Notes: a model not told the origin generated them from the letters alone. A stretch of DNA of 12,287 nt from Methanosarcinaceae archaeon (GCA_030596385.1 JAUVKD010000002.1:1-12287), one strand, 5' to 3'; positions 1 to 5,726 are shown, counted from the stretch's first letter. Numbers and translations are program-made.

Positions 1-57
1 ATCGATATGAGCAATGCTACATATCTTGAAAATACAATTGAAGATTTATCAAAATAA
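1..57 (+). CDS. 3' end of an unidentified gene (partial)
   Basis: The first 19 codons are open in frame 1 and end at a TAA at 55-57, encoding 18 residues that finish ...ENTIEDLSK. A hairpin terminator lies 10 bases downstream, which supports a real gene ending here. The fragment is too short to assign to a family. Its start and function lie outside the window. Confidence 0.5.
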   Translation: MDMSNATYLENTIEDLSK

Positions 58-66
58 GTTGTCTGT

Positions 67-91
67 GAATGGCTTGCAACCATTCTTTTTT
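67..91 (+). terminator. Hairpin plus T-run terminator
   Basis: GAATGG (67-72) and CCATTC (80-85) form a perfect 6-bp stem around a 7-base loop, followed at once by six T (86-91). It sits just after the stop codon of the partial upstream gene. Archaeal termination mainly needs the T-run; the hairpin may stabilise the 3' end. Confidence 0.6.
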
Positions 92-153
92 ATAGTATAT
101 AATTTATAGAATTATATAGTTCGAGTTAATCCGACCGGAGGGAGGATTTTCTC

Positions 154-230
154 GTCCGCTTCAAATCAACGGGTAACAGACTCCATTTTGAAATGAAAAG
201 CCGCTTAAGCACCTGTTTAGTTGATTTTAG
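154..230 (+). repeat. Truncated copy (A) of the MITE-like repeat
   Basis: This stretch aligns with the first two thirds of the copy at 231-342: CTTCAAATC, GGGTAA, AGACT, CATTTTG and GCTT recur in the same order and spacing. There are many substitutions and about 8 extra bases near 215. It stops abruptly where the next copy begins, so the second half is missing. It is the most diverged of the three copies. Confidence 0.55.
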
Positions 231-342
231 GTATCCTCTTCAAATCTATGGGTAATAGACTACATTTTGTAAATCGAAAGATGCTTGTGCACTTGATTTA
301 GATTATCCTAATATGCATTTTACCCTGCTTTAAAGTGGATAC
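231..342 (+). mobile_element. MITE-like element, copy B (112 bp)
   Basis: It begins GTATCCTCTTCAAA and ends with an imperfect inverted copy of that end (TTTAAAGTGGATAC). The interior is the reverse complement of the copy at 386-498 with scattered mismatches. No open reading frame of note lies inside, so it is a non-autonomous element. The flanks (GATTTTAG before, CAACAAAA after) do not match, so no target duplication is visible and this copy is older or rearranged. Confidence 0.7.
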
Positions 343-385
343 CAACAAAATATTTGTAAGTTGAATGACAATATAACAAATCTAC

Positions 386-498
386 GTATCCTCTTCAAAA
401 AGCAGGGTAAAATGCATATTCGGATTATCTAAATCAATTGCCTTAGCAGGTTTCGATTTCAAAAAGGAGTCAGTTACCCTAAGATTTGAAGAGGATAC
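386..498 (-). mobile_element. MITE-like element, copy C (113 bp) with 8-bp target duplication
   Basis: The ends are perfect 14-bp inverted repeats: GTATCCTCTTCAAA at 386-399 and its complement at 485-498. An AGGGTAA block shared inside both ends extends the imperfect terminal repeat to about 25 bp. It is flanked by the direct repeat AAATCTAC (378-385 and 499-506), the footprint of a transposition event. It lies in inverse orientation to copy B, so 231-498 can fold into one long hairpin. The transposase family cannot be named from the ends alone. The element stops 46 bases before the next gene's start codon. Confidence 0.8.
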
Positions 499-544
499 AA
501 ATCTACATACAGGTTACAAATTGATAAAATTAACAGGTGATATC

Positions 545-988
545 ATGGGCCTTTTAGATATAATATGGGACACATTCAGAAAGCCAAAATCCGTGTCAAT
601 TAAAAATATGCCGGAAATATCCGGGAAGAAAGTAAAGGAAATTCTGAAAGAATGCAATACGGGTAATAAGTGGGTAGGCGACGACATATTCAAATTAATC
701 GATACAAATAATCTTATCGATTTTCTAAATAAAAACCCGGTGAATAAAAGAAAATACATAACAGATTTTCATGATTGTGATGACTACTGCTATGAGTTAA
801 TGGGTGAGGTGAGTACCTGGTACCCGGAAGGGAGTTTTGGAATGATATGGGGGAACAAGGTCAAAGACAATGAAGCACATGCATGGAACTTCTTCATAAA
901 TGAAAATAATGAAATTATGTATGTAGAACCTCAAACAGATGAAATATTTAAACCTTCGACCGAAAAAGTGTGGATAATGATCATATAG
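545..988 (+). CDS. Small protein with MOA-lectin C-terminal-like (papain-fold) domain
   Basis: A 147-residue cytosolic protein without signal peptide or membrane segment. The second half carries an ordered set DCDDY (Cys78), EAHAWNFF (His112) and YVEPQTDEI (Glu128/Gln130). This resembles the Cys-His-acid layout of the papain-like C-terminal domain of Marasmius oreades agglutinin-related proteins, found in fungi and in scattered prokaryotes and phages. That domain is a cysteine protease in MOA; activity here is inferred only. I chose ATG 545 because AGGTGAT (534-540) precedes it by 4 bases, rather than TTG 521, which has no such site. The N-terminal 70 residues are unassigned. The MITE copy ending at 498 leaves little room for a native promoter. 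A generic transglutaminase-like fold is the main alternative. Confidence 0.6.
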   Translation: MGLLDIIWDTFRKPKSVSIKNMPEISGKKVKEILKECNTGNKWVGDDIFKLIDTNNLIDFLNKNPVNKRKYITDFHDCDDYCYELMGEVSTWYPEGSFGMIWGNKVKDNEAHAWNFFINENNEIMYVEPQTDEIFKPSTEKVWIMII

Positions 989-1167
989 TGTAAAGTCAAA
1001 CGTTGTGGCGGCACATCCAATAACAGCACATCTGTGGGTATGATAATCAAGATAAAATATAGCATCACTAACCCGGATACGAAATCGAGATGTGTGAAAT
1101 GTTTACTTAATGAATAATTCGGAACCGATTTGAAATATTGTACATACAACCATGACTGCATATGCAA

Positions 1168-1180
1168 TTATATATAAGTA
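1168..1180 (+). promoter_or_regulatory. Strong TATA box
   Basis: TTATATATAAGTA is a good archaeal TATA box. Initiation about 25 bases downstream would fall near 1197-1200, exactly at the ATG of the 36-codon ORF. It could therefore drive a leaderless small gene, or give herA a leader of about 140 bases. Confidence 0.5.
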
Positions 1181-1196
1181 GACATATTAAGGTACA

Positions 1197-1307
1197 ATGA
1201 CAAAATCCAGTAATTTCATAGATATATTAGGTGTAGATGCGGGTACAAATCCATGCCTGGCTAATATGACTGGAATATTGAGTGTCACCTTTAAATACAA
1301 CAAATAA
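1197..1307 (+). CDS. Possible leaderless small protein (36 aa)
   Basis: An ATG ORF of 36 codons, not similar to anything I recognise. It contains one Cys and no membrane segment. Support comes from its position: the TATA box at 1168-1180 predicts transcription starting at or next to this ATG. No Shine-Dalgarno site is evident, as expected for a leaderless message. Its 3' end overlaps the TATA-like element proposed for herA. It may be a chance ORF in the herA leader. Confidence 0.25.
   Translation: MTKSSNFIDILGVDAGTNPCLANMTGILSVTFKYNK
1290..1298 (+). promoter_or_regulatory. TATA-like element for herA
   Basis: TTTAAATAC lies about 40 bases before the herA ATG. Initiation roughly 25 bases downstream would give a leader of about 18 bases. 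The match is reasonable, but an alternative promoter lies at 1168-1180. Confidence 0.4.
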
Positions 1308-1337
1308 AAACATCACATAACCGATGAGATAACAAAA

Positions 1338-2975
1338 ATGGTACGTGGATCAGTAGGTGTAATATTTGGAGAGGCCGGCACGCTTGATTTTAAGATGCTG
1401 ATACCAGATAGCACAGCCGTTCACAGAAGTGACTACGTAAAAGCCTGGCATGAGACTGATGGCTGGGTACTGGCGCAGTTGCTTTCCATCACCCGTTCAA
1501 GTGATTCGTATTCATTCAAAGAAGCAAAAAACGGAAAGCGTACAGACAAAAGCGGGGATAAAATAATCGCAGATGTGACTGTGATTGGTACACGTGATAA
1601 TGCAGGACTGCTGCGGGCACCTCTTATTCCGTTTAGCCCGGGAGACCCCGTATACAAAGCAGATAGTGACCTGATTCGCTCTGTTCTCGGACTTTCAGGT
1701 AAAGACATGTACCTCGGGTTGCTTGACGGCACAAACATAACAGTACAGTTGAGCGTAAATAGCCATGTGCAGAAACATTGCAGCATACTCGCAAAAACCG
1801 GAAGCGGTAAATCATACACCGCAGGCGTGCTGTTGGAAGAAATGCTTGATCGGAATATACCCCTTCTAATCATCGACCCGCACAGCGAATATGCATCACT
1901 CAAAGAAGCGGCATCTTTTGATTCAGGCGATTTTAAAAAATACGGCGTATCACCAAAAGGATACGGTTCACAGGTAACAATTTACACGCCTGCGAACAAA
2001 GTAATAAATCCGGCTGCAGATGAGGTGTTCAGGCTCAATGGTACAAACCTGACAATCAAAGAACTTATCGCGATATTCCCTGATAATTACACAAGTACAC
2101 ACATGGGGATACTCTACGAAGCCGTTCAAAAACTCAAGGCTGAAATGGAAACCTATACACTTGATGATATTATATTCGAGGTCGGAAACGACAAAAGCAA
2201 AGCAAAATGGAATGTCATCAACCTGCTTGAGGAGATACGCGAAACAGGAATACTTTCTACAAATCCCACTTCTATAAAAGAACTTATACAAAAAGGCAGG
2301 GCAGCAGTGATCGATTTTAAAGGGGTTGCACCTGATATACAGAGTATGATCGTAGCAAGGCTTTGCACTACCATGTTCGAAGCACGTAAAATAAACCGTA
2401 TACCACCGGGGATGCTGGTTATCGAAGAAGCACACAATTTTGCACCGGAGCGTGGATTCAGCAAAACCGCAAGTTCGGAGATACTGCGAACCATTGCATC
2501 AGAGGGACGCAAATTCGGTCTCGGTCTGATGGTTATATCTCAGCGCCCGGCACGTATCGACAAGAACGTGCTATCCCAGTGCGGCACCCAGATCATCATG
2601 AAAGTTACAAACCCAAACGATCTCAAATCCATAAGTAAAGGACTTGAAGGTGTAAATTCTTATGTCGAAGAAGAACTAAAAAGATTACCCCCTGGTGTTG
2701 CAATGCTTGTGAGTAACGACATAGAGCGACCTATACTTATTGACATAAGAGTCAGGAAAGCAAAACATGGCGGTGAATCCATAAACGTTCTCAAAAGTGC
2801 AAGATCCGTATCCACACCTATGCCTAAATCCACAACACCAGGATCACGGACAAAAACACGGTCAGAGTCAGCACCAACTGCATCTGTTAAATCTCCGCCA
2901 CCTAAACGAAAACCATCACGGTCCGAAGAAAATGGAAATGGAGGATTGTTCAAGAAAATCTTTGGTGCAAAATAG
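1338..2975 (+). CDS. herA: HerA-type hexameric DNA translocase/helicase
   Basis: A 545-residue ATPase of the FtsK/HerA superfamily. The N-terminus (about 1-140) is the HAS-barrel region. Walker A is AKTGSGKS (152-159), Walker B is MLVIEEAH (359-366), and the region EGRKFGLG...SQRP (389-404) carries the conserved arginine and sensor motifs. In archaea HerA pumps DNA and works with the nuclease NurA, Mre11 and Rad50 in double-strand break resection; no nurA is in this window. After about residue 475 comes a Ser/Thr/Pro/Lys-rich, probably disordered tail ending in GGLFKKIFGAK, possibly a partner-binding tip. The ATG is the first in frame, with no clear Shine-Dalgarno. The DUF357 gene starts 20-32 bases downstream, so the two are probably co-transcribed. 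An orphan HerA-like ATPase with another role is possible. Confidence 0.88.
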   Translation: MVRGSVGVIFGEAGTLDFKMLIPDSTAVHRSDYVKAWHETDGWVLAQLLSITRSSDSYSFKEAKNGKRTDKSGDKIIADVTVIGTRDNAGLLRAPLIPFSPGDPVYKADSDLIRSVLGLSGKDMYLGLLDGTNITVQLSVNSHVQKHCSILAKTGSGKSYTAGVLLEEMLDRNIPLLIIDPHSEYASLKEAASFDSGDFKKYGVSPKGYGSQVTIYTPANKVINPAADEVFRLNGTNLTIKELIAIFPDNYTSTHMGILYEAVQKLKAEMETYTLDDIIFEVGNDKSKAKWNVINLLEEIRETGILSTNPTSIKELIQKGRAAVIDFKGVAPDIQSMIVARLCTTMFEARKINRIPPGMLVIEEAHNFAPERGFSKTASSEILRTIASEGRKFGLGLMVISQRPARIDKNVLSQCGTQIIMKVTNPNDLKSISKGLEGVNSYVEEELKRLPPGVAMLVSNDIERPILIDIRVRKAKHGGESINVLKSARSVSTPMPKSTTPGSRTKTRSESAPTASVKSPPPKRKPSRSEENGNGGLFKKIFGAK

Positions 2976-3007
2976 TAAAATAGCAAAATAACAAATTGGT
3001 AGAAAAT

Positions 3008-3289
3008 ATGGCAGCAGATTTAAATGAAAAGATTAATAGATATGAGAAATTACTCAGTGAAGCACTTGATAAGGCTAAATTTGCACCAATTAAAGGATCT
3101 CACATATACGCAGTTGCCAAGGATTTTTACAATATGGCAAAATCATATTATAAGGACGGTGTTCATTTTATAGAAAATGACGACCCTGTAAATGCTCTTG
3201 TATGCTTTAGTTATGGGCATGCCTGGCTTGATGCAGGTGCACGCCTTGGGGTATTTGATGTGAACGATGACGTGTTGTTCACAATATGA
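3008..3289 (+). CDS. DUF357 family protein
   Basis: A 93-residue archaeal protein of unknown function. The family hallmarks are clear: RYEKLLSEAL near the N-terminus, then IYAVAKDFYNMAKSYYKDG and the near-invariant block CFSYGHAWLDAGARLG at the C-terminus. It is expected to be an all-helical cytosolic protein. A TTG four codons upstream (2996) is an alternative start; ATG 3008 is preferred because the extra residues are not typical of the family and no ribosome site favours the TTG. It closely follows herA and probably shares its transcript. Confidence 0.85.
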   Translation: MAADLNEKINRYEKLLSEALDKAKFAPIKGSHIYAVAKDFYNMAKSYYKDGVHFIENDDPVNALVCFSYGHAWLDAGARLGVFDVNDDVLFTI

Positions 3290-3485
3290 CCTGAAATTCA
3301 TATTTATATTTGTAAGTATATTTATGGTTATAATTATGTTTATGGTTATAATTGGTATTTGTATATATATGGTTTCGAGAAAAATACGATGCACATCTCA
3401 TATTGCAAAACCCCGCGCAGCAATACCGCCGCATGCGGCGCATTTTAAACATTATGAAAAATATACCTTGATCGAACAAATTTGA
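3267..3485 (+). CDS. Doubtful small hydrophobic ORF
   Basis: An ORF of 72 codons starting inside the DUF357 gene. Residues 9-35 are almost entirely Ile, Phe, Met and Val and would make one membrane helix, followed by a basic stretch. No ribosome binding site is seen, and the hydrophobic part is encoded by an AT-rich 18-bp tandem repeat, so it may be an accident of composition. I list it because it would otherwise leave a 478-base gap. Confidence 0.15.
   Translation: MTCCSQYDLKFIFIFVSIFMVIIMFMVIIGICIYMVSRKIRCTSHIAKPRAAIPPHAAHFKHYEKYTLIEQI
3321..3356 (+). repeat. 18-bp imperfect tandem duplication
   Basis: TTTATGGTTATAATTATG (3321-3338) is followed directly by TTTATGGTTATAATTGGT (3339-3356), identical at 16 of 18 positions. 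It lies in the AT-rich region just after the DUF357 gene. Confidence 0.7.
3427..3440. repeat. 14-bp GC-rich perfect palindrome
   Basis: CGCCGCATGCGGCG is a perfect palindrome in otherwise AT-rich DNA. It could be an operator for a dimeric regulator. No T-run follows immediately, so a terminator role is less likely. Confidence 0.5.
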
Positions 3486-3503
3486 CAATTTCAATAACAT
3501 TGG

Positions 3504-3512
3504 TATATAAAA
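3504..3512 (+). promoter_or_regulatory. TATA box upstream of DUF555
   Basis: TATATAAAA preceded by GG is a strong archaeal TATA match. It would start a transcript near 3535 containing the two small hairpins described for the leader. Confidence 0.45.
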
Positions 3513-3650
3513 GCGCTATGCTGCGTTATTCTATATACGAGATTATATAAGTTGGAATGCCGCAAAAACATCATCGTTTGCGCCAGTGGTCTGGGAATGC
3601 GAAGCCTTGAGAGGATTGCTTCAGCATCAAAAATCGCTAAACAAAGACTA

Positions 3651-3671
3651 TAATTGTAATTGTAATTGTAA
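3651..3671 (+). repeat. TAATTG hexamer repeat (three units)
   Basis: TAATTG is repeated three times in tandem and followed by TAA. A related ATAATT hexamer array lies on the other side of the DUF555 gene at 4139-4170. Confidence 0.6.
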
Positions 3672-3767
3672 TCATAGTAAATTACAGGTATAATTTGAAT
3701 TGATTTACTGAATTAGAGACTTAGATAGAAGACGAATGGATATTGAAACATCTGGAGAGAACAAGAT

Positions 3768-4115
3768 ATGGGACATTACCGTATAACACTGGAAGCTGCC
3801 TGGTTAGTAAGAGATGTACAGACAGCAGATGATGCGATTGGAGTCGCAATTGCAGAAGCTGGTAAAAGGCTTAATCCGAAACTTGATTTTGTAGATATTG
3901 ATGTTGGAACTACATACTGTCCTGCATGTAATGAACCGTTTGGCAGTGTGTTCTTAACAGCCAACACCGCAATAGTGGGTCTTGTCCTTGAAATGAAAGT
4001 GTTTGATGCCGAATCCGAAGAACACGGAGCAAGGATTGCAAAATCGGTGATAGGACAGGCACTTCGTGATGTGCCATTAAATGTCATTGAAGTTGAAGAA
4101 TTCGAAAAACCATGA
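3768..4115 (+). CDS. DUF555 / UPF0212 family protein
   Basis: A 115-residue archaeal protein of unknown function. The family pattern is evident: YRITLEAAWLVRDV at the start, a DIDVGTTYCPAC block with a CxxC (Cys51, Cys54) that may bind metal, and an NEPFGS...LVLEMKVF stretch that fits the full family length. No membrane segment or signal is present. ATG 3768 is chosen because GGAGA (3753-3757) lies about 10 bases upstream and the protein then starts like its relatives. It sits between herA/DUF357 and a PfkB kinase gene; the link between them is only positional. Confidence 0.85.
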   Translation: MGHYRITLEAAWLVRDVQTADDAIGVAIAEAGKRLNPKLDFVDIDVGTTYCPACNEPFGSVFLTANTAIVGLVLEMKVFDAESEEHGARIAKSVIGQALRDVPLNVIEVEEFEKP

Positions 4116-4138
4116 TCGAATGTTAAGTTATTAAAACT

Positions 4139-4170
4139 ACAATTATAATTATAATTATAATTATAATTGT
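4139..4170. repeat. Perfect 32-bp palindrome made of ATAATT hexamers
   Basis: The stretch starts ACAATTATAATT, repeats the ATAATT unit, and ends AATTATAATTGT; the whole 32 bp equals its own reverse complement. It starts 24 bases after the DUF555 stop and ends 24 bases before the kinase start. It could form a cruciform or RNA hairpin, serve as a repetitive operator, or contain TATA-like sites for the kinase gene. Confidence 0.75.
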
Positions 4171-4193
4171 ATTGTAATATTATTGGAACAAAT

Positions 4194-5096
4194 ATGATGC
4201 AGGAAACACAAAAAATAATATCTGTTGTAGGGCACACTGCCATTGATAGTCTTTTTGATATTGAGAACATAGCCGGACTTAATGAATCATTCCCAATAGT
4301 TGATTACAAAGAGTTATATGGCGGCGGGGCTGCCAATATTGCTGCTACTATTGCCATACTTGGCGGGAAATGCCAACTTATATCGCCTGTTGGTACTGAT
4401 TTTATAAGTTCGGGATACGAGGAACACCTTATATCTGTTGGTGTAGATCTGTCTTTCCTGTATCGGTTCAATGCTGAGAAGACTGCAAAAGCATTTATCT
4501 TTACTGACAGAAAGCATAACCAGTGCTCCTATTTCTACTGGGGCGCGTCTGCAAAACTCAAGGAACTTGAACCTCCATCAGTGGATTTTGTCCATCTCGC
4601 AACAGCTGATCCTGTGTTCAATTCAAAAATTGCAAAGACGGCAAAATTTGTGTCATTTGATCCGGGGCAGGACCTTGTGACGTACTCAAAAGCACATCTC
4701 ACCAGCATACTTGAAAATACCAATATCCTGTTCACTAACCGGCATGAGATAAAGAGAGTATCTGAAATGACAGGGATGTCGTTTGAACAACTACAAGAGA
4801 TGATTGGCATTATAGTTGTAACCTACGATGCAAAAGGGAGCAGAATATTCACAAGCAACAAAGAACACATGATTCCGGTCGTTCCTGTGACCGCTCTTGA
4901 CCCTACAGGCGCAGGAGATGCATATCGTGCAGGGTTCCTGCTTGCATATATAAGAGAATATCCGCTTGAAACGTGCGGCAAGATCGGGAGTACTGTTGCA
5001 TCTTTTGCGGTCGAGTCCATTGGGTGTCAGACAGACCTGCCCACATGGGATGAAATGAAAAGCCGGTTTGAAAAGCATTTCGGAAATCCGGATTAG
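4194..5096 (+). CDS. PfkB/ribokinase family sugar or nucleoside kinase
   Basis: A 300-residue cytosolic kinase. Signature one is YGGGAANIAATIAILGG (42-58), forming the substrate-side glycine motif. Signature two is DPTGAGDAYRAGF (236-248), with Asp242 the expected catalytic base and GAG the anion hole. The length fits the family. The family phosphorylates sugars, nucleosides or related alcohols with ATP; the substrate cannot be read from the sequence, though archaeal members include broad nucleoside kinases. Two ATGs in a row (4194, 4197) follow the palindrome; an in-frame TTG at 4167 lies inside it and is rejected. A T-run (5163-5168) follows the gene. Confidence 0.85.
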   Translation: MMQETQKIISVVGHTAIDSLFDIENIAGLNESFPIVDYKELYGGGAANIAATIAILGGKCQLISPVGTDFISSGYEEHLISVGVDLSFLYRFNAEKTAKAFIFTDRKHNQCSYFYWGASAKLKELEPPSVDFVHLATADPVFNSKIAKTAKFVSFDPGQDLVTYSKAHLTSILENTNILFTNRHEIKRVSEMTGMSFEQLQEMIGIIVVTYDAKGSRIFTSNKEHMIPVVPVTALDPTGAGDAYRAGFLLAYIREYPLETCGKIGSTVASFAVESIGCQTDLPTWDEMKSRFEKHFGNPD

Positions 5097-5136
5097 TGAA
5101 TTGGTGCACCCTATTTTCGTGGGGGGTGATGTAGAA

Positions 5137-5184
5137 ATGCATCGCCTGCAACGGTTGTACTGTTTTTTAATTCAGATAAAATAA
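5137..5184 (+). CDS. Possible 15-codon mini-ORF with a strong ribosome site
   Basis: An unusually strong Shine-Dalgarno-like stretch, GGGGGGTGATG (5121-5131), precedes ATG 5137 by five bases. The ORF has only 15 codons and ends within the probable kinase terminator region. CACCC (5107-5111) could pair with GGGTG (5124-5128) and hide the site. This may be chance or a remnant of a longer gene. Confidence 0.15.
   Translation: MHRLQRLYCFLIQIK
5163..5168 (+). terminator. T-run terminator after the PfkB kinase
   Basis: Six T at 5163-5168, about 65 bases after the kinase stop, in the gap before a convergent tRNA gene. T-runs are the usual archaeal terminator. Confidence 0.4.
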
Positions 5185-5248
5185 TCTCATTTATGCACCG
5201 ATCTTACAAAGCTATACAAATACAAATTATCTATTAAAAAATGTACAT

Positions 5249-5266
5249 AAAAATTAAAAGAAAAAA
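5249..5266 (-). terminator. Oligo-T terminator of tRNA-Trp
   Basis: Read on the minus strand, the tRNA 3' end is followed by CA, then TTTTTTCTTTTAATTTTT. This is a typical archaeal oligo-T terminator placed directly behind the tRNA. Confidence 0.6.
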
Positions 5267-5268
5267 TG

Positions 5269-5464
5269 TGGGGCTGGTGAGATTTGAACTCACGATCGAC
5301 GGGTCTCTCCGAATCACTGTTATTTCAACAGCATTCTATGTGAGCACATATCAGTGCTCCAACGGCTCCTCACTGACCTGCCCCGTCGGGTAGATCTCAG
5401 TAGACCCGTTGTTCATCATTTATCCGCTGGAGCCCATCGCCATGCCGGGCTAGGCCACAGCCCC
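5269..5464 (-). tRNA. tRNA-Trp (CCA anticodon), intron-containing
   Basis: Exon 1 is 5427-5464 and exon 2 is 5269-5304, giving a 74-nt mature tRNA. The acceptor stem is GGGGCTG/CAGCCCC with discriminator A; the 3' CCA is not encoded. The T stem-loop is GTGAG-TTCAAAT-CTCAC. The anticodon stem is ATGGG/CCCGT, with U33 and CCA at 34-36. The intron sits at the canonical 37/38 position. The splice sites form a clean bulge-helix-bulge: CTCC (32-35) pairs with GGAG at the intron's 3' end, the bulges are AG^C and AG^A, and GGAU/AUUC and GGG/CCC make the outer helices. The trp intron of Haloferax volcanii has the same position and content. Confidence 0.95.
5305..5426 (-). ncRNA. tRNA-Trp intron acting as box C/D 2'-O-methylation guide
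   Basis: The 122-nt intron contains box C ATGATGA (5413-5419), D' CTGA (5397-5400), C' GTGAGGA (5367-5373, one change from consensus) and D CTGA (5351-5354). Applying the D+5 rule, the guide before D' (ACGGGTCT) pairs with AGACCCGT across the 3' splice site and targets C39. The guide before D (GTTGGAGC) pairs with GCTCCAGC across the 5' splice site and targets C34. This is the arrangement known from the Haloferax trp intron, which directs methylation at 34 and 39. The rest of the intron carries two small hairpins, TATGTG/CACATA and CTGTT/AACAG. Confidence 0.9.
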
Positions 5465-5506
5465 ATATCCATATTGGACAGTATCAATTCAATACATCTT
5501 ATCAAA

Positions 5507-5518
5507 GATATATTTAGC
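5507..5518 (-). promoter_or_regulatory. TATA box of tRNA-Trp
   Basis: On the minus strand GCTAAATATATC lies about 43-54 bases before the mature tRNA 5' end. Initiation would give a 5' leader of roughly 18 bases to be trimmed by RNase P. Confidence 0.5.
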
Positions 5519-5726
5519 GGTGACGCTGGAGCTAATGAGATTTATTATTATCTTCTGGAATTGTTTGAAAAACCACAGATCGGAACAGAGAAAAAATGCA
5601 ATGCCCATCTGTGGTTAATTTTCGTTGCCACGATCCATTTATCAGGAATATATTAAAAAGTCTCAAAAAATCTTAAAAATACATCAAAAATACAGTAAAC
5701 AATCGACAAATCTCCTGTCTTTTCAG

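Larger units (their letters stand above)
989..1337. other. Intergenic region upstream of herA
   Basis: About 350 bases with no convincing long gene. The first 170 bases show nothing I recognise. The second half has two archaeal TATA-like elements (1168-1180 and 1290-1298) and a possible 36-codon ORF between them, listed separately. Confidence 0.6.
3486..3767 (+). other. Probable long structured leader of DUF555, or ncRNA
   Basis: A clear TATA box (TATATAAAA, 3504-3512) predicts initiation near 3535, more than 230 bases before the next gene. The stretch downstream can form CGCAAA/TTTGCG (3561-3566 with 3577-3582) and GAAGC/GCTTC (3601-3605 with 3618-3622), then runs into three TAATTG hexamers (from 3651). 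A 33-codon TTG ORF (3552-3653) is also open but has no visible support. A second TATA-like element, GGTATAATT, lies near 3688-3696 and could give a shorter leader. Confidence 0.35.

Noticed and set aside
521..544. Upstream TTG start for the papain-like protein gene
   Set aside because: The AGGTGAT ribosome site lies inside this extension and fits ATG 545 with normal spacing.
931..1167. 78-codon minus-strand ORF overlapping the end of the papain-like gene
   Set aside because: No promoter, ribosome site or recognisable motif, and it overlaps a better-supported gene.
1433..2512. Several minus-strand ORFs of 119-156 codons within herA
   Set aside because: They are antisense shadows of a clearly conserved ATPase and show no domain of their own.
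3552..3653. 33-codon TTG ORF in the DUF555 leader
   Set aside because: No ribosome site and no recognisable similarity; the same DNA forms hairpins that overlap it.
3651..3671. Possible CRISPR-like array from the short hexamer repeats
   Set aside because: The units are 6 bp without spacers. No CRISPR repeats or cas genes occur in the window.
5354..5656. 100-codon plus-strand ORF, including an apparently protein-like C-terminal half
   Set aside because: Its first third is antisense to tRNA-Trp; the rest overlaps the tRNA promoter and an inverted repeat, with no ribosome site. A degraded gene fragment remains possible.
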